A stretch of DNA of 64,000 bases. It comes from Ruegeria sp. YS9. Its GTDB lineage: Bacteria; Pseudomonadota; Alphaproteobacteria; Rhodobacterales; Rhodobacteraceae. The position numbers and the translations under genes were made by a program. The stretch covers positions 496,001 to 560,000 of the forward strand of contig NZ_CP102410.1 of NCBI RefSeq assembly GCF_024628725.1, given 5' to 3'. Positions 9,031 to 18,342 of the stretch are shown piece by piece (the stretch's first letter is position 1; each line of letters opens with the position of its first letter). The notes beneath the pieces were generated by a model, which was not told the origin of the DNA, searched no databases, and saw only the letters and a program-made list of their open reading frames with translations.

Positions 9031-10673
9031 CGGTTGTCCTTTGCCGTGCGCCGTTCGATCCACTTCAGGAAGCTTGCGCAACCGAGGGTGAGCACCACGT
9101 ACAAAACTGCCGCCGTGTTGAACGGCGCAAAGGGCAGAAAGCTTGCTGCCTGGAACTCTCGCATCCTTTGGGTCATGTCGCGAACGGACAGGATGGACAG
9201 CAACGAGGTATCCTTGATCATCGCGATAAACTCATTTCCCAGAGGTGGAGTTACGATCCGCAAGGCCTGAGGCAGAACGATCAACCGCGCTGTCTGCCAG
9301 CGGGACAAACCCAGGGAACTGCCCGCTTCCAATTGCCCTTTGGGAATAGCCTCAATCCCCGATCGGAATATTTCGGCCATATAGGCCGAGTACCCGACGG
9401 AAATCGCGATGATCCCGCGTGTCATGTTGGTCATATCAATGCCGCCCCCAGTGGCATCCTTGACCGCGCCCGCCAAAGGCAGACCGATATAAAGGATGAT
9501 CACCAGCATCGGAATGCCGCGTATCGTGTCCACAAAGAATTCAGCCCCGACCGCCAAGGGATGCAGCTTGTGCTGTGCGCCGCCGATGGTCAGCGTGAGT
9601 AGCAAAAAGCCAAAAACGGCGAAGGCCAGCGCGGGATTCCGGTATTTGTCAGGCAAGAAAACTGTCTGCCATAGAACCGGATAGCCTTGTGTGTGAGCGT
9701 CTACTGGCACAAAGGCTCCGGACACGCTGTCGACGGTTTCTATCTGCTCCAAAGCCGCGACAGGATCAGTGGCACTGCGTATGCGGTATTGCTGGTCGCC
9801 GGCACCTTCGAACTCGCCGAACCGGATGATGTCAGCCTGCGCCTGTGGCGTGCCGCGCACAATGGCGATGCGCCCTTCGGTGCTTCCGACCAGAACGTAA
9901 CTGACCTGTGGCTGCATGAAGAAAAAGGCGGATATTGCAAGCAATGTCAGGCTGATGGAACCATACAGTATCGTGGTACGCGCTCGTGGTTTGAACGATT
10001 GCAGCCCCACCCAGATCAGACCCAGAATGGCCGAGAAGATATAAGCGAAGATGGCTGCGCGGAACGTAATGGCAACGCCGGTCGCGAACTGCCAGTGGGC
10101 CATGAACATCAGATAAAACAAAACCGCACCTGTAAGGCATTCCAGCCCCAGTAGAACGTGCCCGCGCCAAGGGGGTTGCAAACCCGCTGACATCAGGCTC
10201 AAGGCGACAACGGCTGTGTATGCGGCCAGAAGAACTTGCAGACCTGTTTGAACCTGGGTCACGACTTCGGGATACAACACCCAGGTCTGACTGGACCGGT
10301 CGATCAGGGTTGATGTGTTCTCGCTGAGTGCATGAAAGAAAACGGATTCCGCGAAGGGCATCAAAAGCTGTGGAGATACGAAGCTTGAGACCAAAAGCGC
10401 AATTGATGCAGGCAGCGCCGCAAGGGCCGAAACCCGCAACCAGCCGGGGGCATGATTGGTAAAACGTGCGTGCCGGGCGCAGAGATATCCAAGGATTGCA
10501 ACCGAGACGATCAGCAGAAAACCGACGAAAACAGGCCCTGCATTGTTGCCGATCCCCAGAATTGCAATCAGAGATCGCAGGTATTTCGAGGACGTGGCGA
10601 ACAGATAGATGATGAAAGGGGCGGCTGCGAGCAACACAAGATTGCTCGGGCGGATCGTGCTGAGACGCGACAT
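9027..10673 (-). CDS. Polar-amino-acid-type ABC permease with extended N-terminal region
   Basis: A 548-residue membrane protein. The start MSRLSTIRP is preceded by GGAGAAG at good spacing, so the upstream ATG (10694) is not used. The last ~220 residues are a typical HisM/GltK-class permease: EFFVDTIRGIPMLVIILY, then the EAA-type loop IPKGQLEAGSSLGLSRWQTA. The first ~300 residues are additional: several membrane helices, then a soluble stretch (YVLVGSTEGRIAIVRG to VPVDAHTQGYPVLW) that vaguely resembles part of a binding-protein fold. Genes before and after encode a binding protein and GH42, but no ATPase is in the operon, so one must be shared from elsewhere. Confidence 0.85.
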   Translation of the reverse strand: MSRLSTIRPSNLVLLAAAPFIIYLFATSSKYLRSLIAILGIGNNAGPVFVGFLLIVSVAILGYLCARHARFTNHAPGWLRVSALAALPASIALLVSSFVSPQLLMPFAESVFFHALSENTSTLIDRSSQTWVLYPEVVTQVQTGLQVLLAAYTAVVALSLMSAGLQPPWRGHVLLGLECLTGAVLFYLMFMAHWQFATGVAITFRAAIFAYIFSAILGLIWVGLQSFKPRARTTILYGSISLTLLAISAFFFMQPQVSYVLVGSTEGRIAIVRGTPQAQADIIRFGEFEGAGDQQYRIRSATDPVAALEQIETVDSVSGAFVPVDAHTQGYPVLWQTVFLPDKYRNPALAFAVFGFLLLTLTIGGAQHKLHPLAVGAEFFVDTIRGIPMLVIILYIGLPLAGAVKDATGGGIDMTNMTRGIIAISVGYSAYMAEIFRSGIEAIPKGQLEAGSSLGLSRWQTARLIVLPQALRIVTPPLGNEFIAMIKDTSLLSILSVRDMTQRMREFQAASFLPFAPFNTAAVLYVVLTLGCASFLKWIERRTAKDNR

Positions 10674-10694
10674 GGAACTTCTCCGCTGAAACAT

Positions 10695-10720
10695 GGCCCG
10701 GCAACGTCAGCCGCCGGGCC
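10695..10720 (-). other. Stem-loop after binding-protein gene
   Basis: GGCCCGG (10695-10701) and CCGGGCC (10714-10720) form a 7-bp GC stem with a 12-nt loop, between the stop of the binding-protein gene and the permease start. It has the same placement as the other post-binding-protein hairpins in this window. No T-run. Confidence 0.6.
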
Positions 10721-10737
10721 CAGAAGGGCTTGAAGGA

Positions 10738-11487
10738 TCAGTTTGTGCCCCAGTATTTGGCTTTCAGCGTGTCCAGCGTGCCGTCTTCCTGAATGGCGGC
10801 GAGACCGGCATTGATTGCATCCACCGTCGGGTCACCTTCCTGAAACACGATACCCAATGGATCCGATTGCAGGCCTGTGATGCCCACGGTCAGTTCTCCG
10901 GCAAACTCCTGCTCGTAGGCCGCGGCAGAGGTGCCATCGATGATCACCCCTTGCACGTCTGCGTTCTGAAGCGCCAGAATAGCCGCCGAGAAGTTGTCGT
11001 AGAGGCTGACATTCTCGCGCCCCACAAGCTCTTCCGCCAGTTGGGCGTTGGTCGTCGCGGTTTGTGCCGCCAGTTTCTGGCCACCAGCTTTGAAATCCTC
11101 AAGCGTCATATCCGCGTTGTCGACTTGCAGCAAAATGGCCTGACTGACAACGATGTAAGGTTCGGAGAAGTCCATAGTCTGTTCACGCTCGGGCGTGATC
11201 GATACGCCCGAGATGACCAGATCGAATTCACCCTGCTGAAGCGCCGCAAAGATGCCGTCCCAGGCGGTATTTACGAAATTCGGAACGCAATTGATCTTTT
11301 CACAGATTGCGTTCATCACGTCGACATCAAAGCCTACGATTTCACCGGTTGCTTCGTCGACGGTTTCCATCGGGGGATAGGTTGCATCCGTTCCGATCTT
11401 GAGCACGCGACCTTCCAGATCGGCGGCAAAAGCCGCAGGCGCTGTCAGCATTGCAAGCGTTGCAGCGGCAAATAGGTTTTTGAACAT
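10738..11487 (-). CDS. Amino-acid-type periplasmic binding protein (family 3)
   Basis: A 249-residue protein with a Sec signal peptide (MFKNLFAAATLAMLTAPAAFA, cleavage after AFA). The mature part has the family 3 solute-binding signature: LKIGTDATYPPMETVD, GFDVDVMNAICEKI, FDLVISGVSITPEREQTMDFSEPY. Family members bind polar amino acids, opines and related compounds. Here the gene sits in an operon with a GH42 glycosidase, a sugar-isomerase-like protein and a LacI regulator, so the ligand may be a sugar-containing amine or another glycoside rather than a free amino acid. That is inference from context only. Confidence 0.85.
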   Translation of the reverse strand: MFKNLFAAATLAMLTAPAAFAADLEGRVLKIGTDATYPPMETVDEATGEIVGFDVDVMNAICEKINCVPNFVNTAWDGIFAALQQGEFDLVISGVSITPEREQTMDFSEPYIVVSQAILLQVDNADMTLEDFKAGGQKLAAQTATTNAQLAEELVGRENVSLYDNFSAAILALQNADVQGVIIDGTSAAAYEQEFAGELTVGITGLQSDPLGIVFQEGDPTVDAINAGLAAIQEDGTLDTLKAKYWGTN

Positions 11488-11509
11488 GTTCGGTTTCTCC
11501 TCTGTTGGC

Positions 11510-12556
11510 TCAGTTGGTCTGCGCCATACCCGGCGCCGGGGTGTCAGGTTGCCGCTCGATCAATCTGGCCCTGATCTTTTTTTGCGTTTCGGACGGATCA
11601 ACGCCGTTCAATGCTTTTAGCATGAATTCCCCCAGCAGGCGGCTGGTCTCGCCTATCGGCAAGTAATAGGTGCTGGGCGGGGGGACGAAATACTGGCTGA
11701 GTTTCAGATCGTCATTGGAAATGACGACGACATCCCTGCCGATTTGAACGCCCATGTCGGCGGCGGCGGACAAGGCGCCAAGGGTCATCGCCTCGTTCGC
11801 GCAAATAATGGCGCTTGGCCGGTTGTGCATTCGCATCAGCGCCGCAAACGCCCTTTGCCCGGTCTTCGCCGTGGTCGGGCCGGGAAAAACAAGGGCCGGA
11901 TCAAACTCCATGCCACCTGCCGACAGAGCGTCTGAGTATCCCTGGAGACGTTGACGGGCGTAGATCAGGCCATCCGGCGGATTGATAAGCGCGATCCGCC
12001 TGTGCCCCAATGCCAGCAGTCGAGCGGTTGCATCAAAAGCAGCGGCCTGACTGTCGAGATCCACGTAAGGATGTGGTTGGGCACTGTCACTCATCCCGTA
12101 CGTGACAAACGGAAAACCCTCATCTTGCAGATAGGCGATACGCGGGTCATTCACCCGTGTACCGGAAAAGACCACACCGTCTGCCAACCCTTCCTGCACA
12201 ATGGAATGTAGGGTCTGCAATGCGGCTTCAACATCTCGTACGCTGAAGACACTCAACTCATAACGTGACCCTTGAACCGCGTCGGATATTCCGGCCAGAA
12301 TCCGCGTAAACTCCACACCTTCCCACTCTTCAGCGGCACTGCCCGAAACACTGACCAATACAGCAATCCTGTAGGATTTATTGGTGCGCAGTTTCAGGCC
12401 GTCCAGATTGACCCGATACCCAAGCTCGGACGCCGCCTTTTGGATCTCTTCCCGCGTTTCGCGCTTTACCGAAGAGGCTCCGCGCAGGGCGTTTGAAACT
12501 GTACCAACTGAATAGCCGGTCATACGGGCAATCGATTTGATCGTTGCCCGCGCCAT
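11510..12556 (-). CDS. LacI-family transcriptional regulator
   Basis: A 348-residue repressor with an N-terminal LacI helix-turn-helix (TIKSIARMTGYSVGTVSNAL, hinge near RVNLDGLKLRTNKS) and a periplasmic-binding-protein-like effector domain. It overlaps the isomerase gene by one base (TGATG). It lies inside the operon it probably controls; the palindrome at 13314-13329 in front of the first gene is the obvious operator, so autoregulation is likely. The effector is presumably a sugar made by the GH42/isomerase pathway; nothing in the sequence names it. Confidence 0.88.
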   Translation of the reverse strand: MARATIKSIARMTGYSVGTVSNALRGASSVKRETREEIQKAASELGYRVNLDGLKLRTNKSYRIAVLVSVSGSAAEEWEGVEFTRILAGISDAVQGSRYELSVFSVRDVEAALQTLHSIVQEGLADGVVFSGTRVNDPRIAYLQDEGFPFVTYGMSDSAQPHPYVDLDSQAAAFDATARLLALGHRRIALINPPDGLIYARQRLQGYSDALSAGGMEFDPALVFPGPTTAKTGQRAFAALMRMHNRPSAIICANEAMTLGALSAAADMGVQIGRDVVVISNDDLKLSQYFVPPPSTYYLPIGETSRLLGEFMLKALNGVDPSETQKKIRARLIERQPDTPAPGMAQTN

Positions 12557-13305
12557 CAGCCGATACCCCCAAGCCGTTCAGTCAAAAACGACCGCCCCGT
12601 TTGCAAGGTGCGCCTGTGATCGGCGGTTTCATCATGCTCGAAGAAAAGGTCTGTGCACCTGGTGCTTGAAAGGGCTCGTATCGTGGCGTCCCAATCGACA
12701 ACACCCTCACCCAGATTGCGCCAGCGCCTGTCGTCTGATCCGCCCTGCGGATCCACGTCCTTTGCATGGACAGACAGGATTCGATCCGCATGGCGCGCCA
12801 GCAGGTCAGCCACGTCCTGACCGGCCGCGACGATCCAACCGATATCAGGCTGCCAATAGATGTTTTCTTGCGCCAGAATCTGTTCAAGAGGCGTATTTCC
12901 CGGCGCGCCGAACAGATCAAAGTCGTGGTTGTGATAGGCCAGACAGACGCCGTGATCCCTCAGTCGATCTGCCCAATCGGACAACTGGCCCGACACTGCC
13001 TTCCATCCCCGGGCAGTGCCGGGCCGCGCCTGTGGCGCCAGCCAAGGCATGACCGCCACCTGGCATTCCAAAAGGTGCAGTACTTCAACGATGTCGTCGA
13101 AACGCTCGTGGAACTCCTCCCAATCGAAATGTGCAGAACGAAGGTTAAGACCTGATTGATGGACGATGCGCGCCATCTCTTGCGGTGTCATGCCATGCAG
13201 CCCGGTGGTTTCGATATCCGAAAACCCGCATGCGGAAACCAACGTCAGTTGATCCGCCAGATCACCGCATTGCCGAACCGTGTAAAGCTGCGCCGATACC
13301 CGCAT
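12556..13305 (-). CDS. Sugar phosphate isomerase/epimerase-like TIM-barrel protein
   Basis: A 249-residue protein of the xylose-isomerase-like TIM-barrel family (AP-endonuclease 2 fold, IolE/IolI/YcjR relatives). Likely metal-site segments are visible: YHNHDFD, SVHAKDVDP and FFEHDE. It is the first gene of the operon that continues with the LacI regulator, importer and GH42, so it probably isomerises or epimerises the sugar unit, or a ketosugar derived from it. Its own ATG lies 3 bp after the operator element at 13309-13337. The reaction cannot be assigned from sequence. Confidence 0.8.
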   Translation of the reverse strand: MRVSAQLYTVRQCGDLADQLTLVSACGFSDIETTGLHGMTPQEMARIVHQSGLNLRSAHFDWEEFHERFDDIVEVLHLLECQVAVMPWLAPQARPGTARGWKAVSGQLSDWADRLRDHGVCLAYHNHDFDLFGAPGNTPLEQILAQENIYWQPDIGWIVAAGQDVADLLARHADRILSVHAKDVDPQGGSDDRRWRNLGEGVVDWDATIRALSSTRCTDLFFEHDETADHRRTLQTGRSFLTERLGGIG

Positions 13306-13308
13306 TTT

Positions 13309-13337
13309 TCACCATTGAAACGTTTCAATTATGGTGA
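13309..13337 (-). promoter_or_regulatory. LacI-type operator upstream of the GH42/importer operon
   Basis: A perfect 16-bp palindrome ATTGAAACGTTTCAAT (13314-13329) is flanked by a second inverted pair, TCACCAT (13309-13315) and ATGGTGA (13331-13337). It ends 3 bp before the start codon of the first operon gene. GAAACGTTTC cores are common for LacI-family operators, and the operon encodes such a regulator. A TTGACA hexamer lies upstream on the - strand (13360-13355) but I see no good -10 at 17 bp; CATAAT occurs at 21 bp. Confidence 0.75.
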
Positions 13338-13341
13338 AACA

Positions 13342-13373
13342 CGAAACGCAATTCTGTCAAGAACTGCGTTTCG
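13342..13373 (-). terminator. Long hairpin after aglK
   Basis: CGAAACGCAATTCT (13342-13355) and AGAACTGCGTTTCG (13360-13373) pair at 13 of 14 positions around a 4-nt loop, directly behind the aglK stop. On the - strand it is followed by TGTTTC rather than a true T-run. It probably ends the agl transcript, although its GAAACG/CGTTTC arms also resemble half-sites of the adjacent operator. Confidence 0.55.
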
Positions 13374-13376
13374 CTG

Positions 13377-14459
<1,083 letters not shown>

Positions 14460-14462
14460 GCG

Positions 14463-16118
14463 TTATCCCTTTTTCCTATACATCAGGATGAACTGCGCCG
14501 CGTTCAGGACAACGTTGCCGCTTCCCTCAATGCCGCCCAGGTCCTGACCCATGACCTGCCAACTGCCTTCGGGCAGTTTGAGCTCGGCAGTATCCGCACC
14601 CAGATTGAACGCGCAGAAAACCTGCTCGTGCGAATCCTCACGTACAAAAGACAGAACCGAGCCCGTTTCTGCCATGCCGGTCTGCGCCCCCAATGCCAAA
14701 GCAGGATGCGCATGCCGCAAGGCAATGGCGCGACGGTAGTGGTTCAACACCGAGTTTGGATCCACCTCCAATCGGTCTACCGCCTGCCCGGCCTGCTGTG
14801 CGCTTACCGGCAGCCAGGGTTCTGCGGTGCTGAAACCCGATTGTTCATCTTGTGCCGCCCAAACCATCGGTGTGCGGCAGCCGTCGCGGCCCTTGTACTC
14901 GGGCCAGAACTCGATGCCATAGGGGTCTTGCAGTTTCTCGAACGGCACATCCGCTTCGTGCAGGCCCAGCTCTTCGCCCTGATAGAGGCAGGCAGAGCCG
15001 CGCAGGCACATCATCAGAACCGCGAGCTGTCGGGCTGCCGCGTCATCCAGATTCCAGCGCGAGACGTGTCGCTGCACGTCGTGGTTGGAAAATGCCCAAC
15101 ATGGCCACGCGTCCCCTGCCTTCGCTTCCAGTTGGTCGAAAACGTGCTTGGTGTAAGTGGCTGTCAATGCACGTTTTTCCAGGAACTCGAAGGCATAGCA
15201 CATGTGCATCCGTTTATCCCCGGATGTGTATTCGCCCATAATCTCGAGCCCACGCTGCGCATCTCCGACCTCTCCCAGGCAAGCCCGGTCTTCATATTCA
15301 TCCGTCAAAGCCCGCAATCTTTCGAGGAAGGCGATGTTCTCGGGCTGGCTTTTCGAAAACAGGTGGTCCTGATGGTTGTAGGGGTTCACGGCCGGCGCGA
15401 TCGTGGCGTTGCGTTGATCCATCGGCAGCGCGGGATTGTCGCGCAGCGCCTTGTCGTGGAAATAGAAATTGATGGTATCCAGCCGAAAGCCATCCACCCC
15501 CAGATCAAGCCAGAACCGCGCCACGTCCAGCAACGCATCCTGAACAGCCGGACAGTGGAAATTCAGATCCGGCTGCGATGTCAGGAAATTGTGCAGATAA
15601 TATTGCAGGCGTCGTGCATCCCATTGCCAGGCCGAGCCGCCGAAGATCGAAAGCCAGTTGTTCGGAGGCGTGCCATCCGGTTTGGGGTCCGCCCAAACAT
15701 ACCAGTCGGATTTCGGGTTCTCCCGACTGCTGCGGCTTTCGCTGAACCAAGGGTGCTGATCGGATGTATGCGACAGAACCAGATCAATCATGATCCTCAG
15801 ACCCTTCGCATGGGCCTGATCCAGAAGCGCTTTGAAATCCGCCAACGACCCGAACATGGGATCGACATCGCGGTAATCACTGACATCGTAGCCAAAATCC
15901 TTCATCGGCGATTTGAAAAACGGCGAGATCCAGATCGCATCAACGCCCAGCGAGGCGATGTAATCCAGTCGCGCAGTGATGCCCCTCAGATCGCCGATCC
16001 CATCCCCGTTGCTGTCCTGAAAACTGCGTGGGTAGATCTGATAGATCACCCCCCCGCGCCACCAGTCCGAAGACAGTTTCGTTGCTTTGTATTGTTCAAG
16101 GTTGTTCTGCACGTTCAT
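14463..16118 (-). CDS. aglA: GH13 alpha-glucosidase
   Basis: A 551-residue cytoplasmic GH13 enzyme of the oligo-1,6-glucosidase/sucrose-hydrolase type. Start regions VIYQIYPRSFQDSNGDGIGD and HTSDQHPWF are typical. Catalytic residues: nucleophile D214 (GFRLD), acid/base E283 (CLGEVGD) and D347 (FSNHD). It would cleave imported sucrose, maltose or trehalose to glucose plus the second sugar. The fructokinase gene in the divergent operon suggests that sucrose or a related fructosyl-glucoside is a main substrate. It lies between the permease and ATPase genes, as in the rhizobial agl operon. Confidence 0.93.
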   Translation of the reverse strand: MNVQNNLEQYKATKLSSDWWRGGVIYQIYPRSFQDSNGDGIGDLRGITARLDYIASLGVDAIWISPFFKSPMKDFGYDVSDYRDVDPMFGSLADFKALLDQAHAKGLRIMIDLVLSHTSDQHPWFSESRSSRENPKSDWYVWADPKPDGTPPNNWLSIFGGSAWQWDARRLQYYLHNFLTSQPDLNFHCPAVQDALLDVARFWLDLGVDGFRLDTINFYFHDKALRDNPALPMDQRNATIAPAVNPYNHQDHLFSKSQPENIAFLERLRALTDEYEDRACLGEVGDAQRGLEIMGEYTSGDKRMHMCYAFEFLEKRALTATYTKHVFDQLEAKAGDAWPCWAFSNHDVQRHVSRWNLDDAAARQLAVLMMCLRGSACLYQGEELGLHEADVPFEKLQDPYGIEFWPEYKGRDGCRTPMVWAAQDEQSGFSTAEPWLPVSAQQAGQAVDRLEVDPNSVLNHYRRAIALRHAHPALALGAQTGMAETGSVLSFVREDSHEQVFCAFNLGADTAELKLPEGSWQVMGQDLGGIEGSGNVVLNAAQFILMYRKKG

Positions 16119-16127
16119 CAGACGCCT

Positions 16128-17276
16128 CTATTTGACAGATCCGGCCAACAGGCCGCGGACCAGGTATTTTTGCATTGCGAAGAAGACGACCAGCGGCACG
16201 AAGATCGAGACAAAGGCAGCGGTCGCAAGGATTTCCCAGTTGCCGCCACGCGTACCCAGCAGCTCGACGATGCGGTTCGTCATCACGGTTGTCTGGCCGG
16301 TCGCGTCGATCAGGAAAACCTTGGCGACAAGCAGGTCATTCCATGTCCACAGGAACTGGAAGATCGCGAAAGACGCCAGCGCCGGGAAGCTGAGTGGCAG
16401 GATCAGTTTGGTGAAGATCTGAAACTCGGTGGCACCGTCGACGCGGGCGTTTTCGATCAGATCTCGTGGCAATCCGGCCATGTAGTTGCGCAGCAGGTAA
16501 ATCGCCAGGGGCATCCCAAACCCTGTATGCGCAAGCCAGACACCCAGATAGCCCTTGCCGATCCCGATATTGAGGTGAAATTTCAGCAACGGGATCAAGG
16601 CCAATTGAAGCGGCACGACCAAAAGGCCAACAACAGCCGCGATCAGCAAGGCGCGTCCGGGGAAATCCATCCAAGCAAGTGCATAAGCTGCAAATGCGGC
16701 AACCAAAATCGGAATTATGGTCGCCGGGATGGTTACGGTCAGCGTGTTGAAGAACGCCTTGGCCATGCTGTCCGTACTGCTTTGATCCAGAAGAACCTTT
16801 TGGTAGTTTTCCAAGGTGAACTCGGGCGGCAATTCGGCCGTAACAAAGATGCGCACGCCACGTTTTCCGGTGAACTCCTCGGTGTTTTCCATCCGGTAGT
16901 TGCCGGCCGCATCCACCGTGATCGTACCACCTCGGCGCAGTTCTGCTGTTTGGCCCGGTTCAAATGCATCTACCTCGCGCGAACTGATGCCCCATCTGGA
17001 AATCGTTGCTTGCTCATCTTCGCCGAACAACGCCCCCTGAATGACATACACTCCGTTTTCCAGCACCTGCGTATCGGGCGCGGCACTGCGAAGGGTCAGA
17101 TTTTGTTCAGAGGGAAACAGCGACCGCCACCAGCCGCTGGACGATATCTGATCTGCCGTCCGAAAAGACGAAATCAGCAAGCCAAGCGTGGGGATGACCC
17201 AAAGGGTCACAAGAAAGACGACTGACAGATGCACCACCCATCTGAGCGCGGGTTTGGTTCCGGCGATATCGCTCAT
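16128..17276 (-). CDS. aglG: Alpha-glucoside ABC permease
   Basis: A 382-residue MalG-class permease. After the first helix (~14-36) there is a large soluble insert (~40-140, probably periplasmic), then five more helices with the EAA-type loop ENARVDGATEFQIFTKLILP. The insert is typical of AglG rather than MalG. It pairs with the AglF permease encoded 3 bp upstream. The C-terminus VRGLLAGSVK is typical for this subunit. Confidence 0.9.
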   Translation of the reverse strand: MSDIAGTKPALRWVVHLSVVFLVTLWVIPTLGLLISSFRTADQISSSGWWRSLFPSEQNLTLRSAAPDTQVLENGVYVIQGALFGEDEQATISRWGISSREVDAFEPGQTAELRRGGTITVDAAGNYRMENTEEFTGKRGVRIFVTAELPPEFTLENYQKVLLDQSSTDSMAKAFFNTLTVTIPATIIPILVAAFAAYALAWMDFPGRALLIAAVVGLLVVPLQLALIPLLKFHLNIGIGKGYLGVWLAHTGFGMPLAIYLLRNYMAGLPRDLIENARVDGATEFQIFTKLILPLSFPALASFAIFQFLWTWNDLLVAKVFLIDATGQTTVMTNRIVELLGTRGGNWEILATAAFVSIFVPLVVFFAMQKYLVRGLLAGSVK

Positions 17277-17279
17277 GGC

Positions 17280-18287
17280 TTACTCCATCTCTTTGCGCGC
17301 GTTGCGCACGTTCCAGACGAGGATCGGTGCAACAAGCAACATGATCACCATGGCCGAGGCCGACCCGACGCCCCAGTCATTGGCGCGGAAAAGCTTGTCA
17401 TACATGTAGTTTGCCAGCACCTGCGTCTCCCACTGGCCATTGGTCATTGCAAAGACGATGTCGAACACTTTGAGAACGGTGATCGTGATCGTCGTCCAAA
17501 CAACAAGGATTGTGGTTTTGACCTGCGGCACCTTGATCTTGAAGAAGATCTGAAAGGGATTGGCCCCGTCCAAGATGGCCGCCTCGATGGTTTCTTCGGG
17601 AATACCGCGCAAGGCCGCCGACAGGATCACCATGGCGAAACCCGTCTGAATCCAGATCAGGACAACCATCAGAAAGAAACTGTTCCAGAATGGAATTGTT
17701 AACCACGTGTTGGGTTCACTGCCGCCGAAGAAGATGTACAGCGCGTTCAGGATTCCTATCTGGTCTTGTTCAGCTGGTCGCGCGTCATAAACCAGTTTCC
17801 AGATCACCGATGCACCAACAAACGAAATGGCCATCGGCATGAAAATCAGGGACTTGGCAAAGTTCCCCCAACGGATTCGGTCGGTCAGTTGCGCCACGAG
17901 AAGACCAAAAGCCGTTGACATGGCTGGCACGACGATCAGCCAGAACATGTTGTTGCGCATGGCTTCCCAAAACTTCGGCTCCGCCGCCATTTGGGTATAA
18001 TTGTCCAGGCCAACCCATCGGTATCCGCCACCGGGCACGCGCTCTGTCAGTGAAAGGCGCAAGGTTTCGACCACCGGATACGCCAGATAAAGCCCCAGCG
18101 CGGCAAGCGCCGGGAACAGGAACAACCATGGACGGATCAAGTTCGCGCGGTTGATGTTTCGGCCCGCATTCGGACCGCGCGGCGGAAACAGGATTTTGTC
18201 CAGAAACTGGTTGGAAAGATAGAAGTAGCCCACGCAACCCGACACGCCGATGGCGATCGTCAGCAGGCCTTGAAGTGCGGGTGTCAT
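17280..18287 (-). CDS. aglF: Alpha-glucoside ABC permease
   Basis: A 335-residue MalF/UgpA-class permease. The start MTPALQGLLTIAIGV is chosen because the residues encoded further upstream run through an intercistronic hairpin and look non-coding. The EAA-type loop is EETIEAAILDGANPFQIFFK. It forms the channel with AglG. The ribosome binding site is weak, and the gene is separated from the binding-protein gene by 55 bp that contain a strong stem-loop. Confidence 0.88.
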   Translation of the reverse strand: MTPALQGLLTIAIGVSGCVGYFYLSNQFLDKILFPPRGPNAGRNINRANLIRPWLFLFPALAALGLYLAYPVVETLRLSLTERVPGGGYRWVGLDNYTQMAAEPKFWEAMRNNMFWLIVVPAMSTAFGLLVAQLTDRIRWGNFAKSLIFMPMAISFVGASVIWKLVYDARPAEQDQIGILNALYIFFGGSEPNTWLTIPFWNSFFLMVVLIWIQTGFAMVILSAALRGIPEETIEAAILDGANPFQIFFKIKVPQVKTTILVVWTTITITVLKVFDIVFAMTNGQWETQVLANYMYDKLFRANDWGVGSASAMVIMLLVAPILVWNVRNARKEME

Positions 18288-18310
18288 GGTGCGCCCATCC
18301 GTTTGGCAAG

Positions 18311-18334
18311 TGGGGCGGCCCCGGGACCGCCCCA
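18311..18334 (-). other. Stem-loop after aglE
   Basis: TGGGGCGG (18311-18318) and CCGCCCCA (18327-18334) make a perfect 8-bp GC stem with an 8-nt loop, 8 bp after the aglE stop and before aglF. No T-run. Its position suggests mRNA 3'-end protection or partial attenuation, giving more binding protein than permease. Confidence 0.65.
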
Positions 18335-18342
18335 TAAGTTGG

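Noticed and set aside
14628..17225. An 865-codon open frame on the + strand opposite aglA and aglG
   Set aside because: It mirrors two clear genes in high-GC DNA, its translation has no recognisable domain or sensible composition, and it has no start context. It is an antisense shadow.
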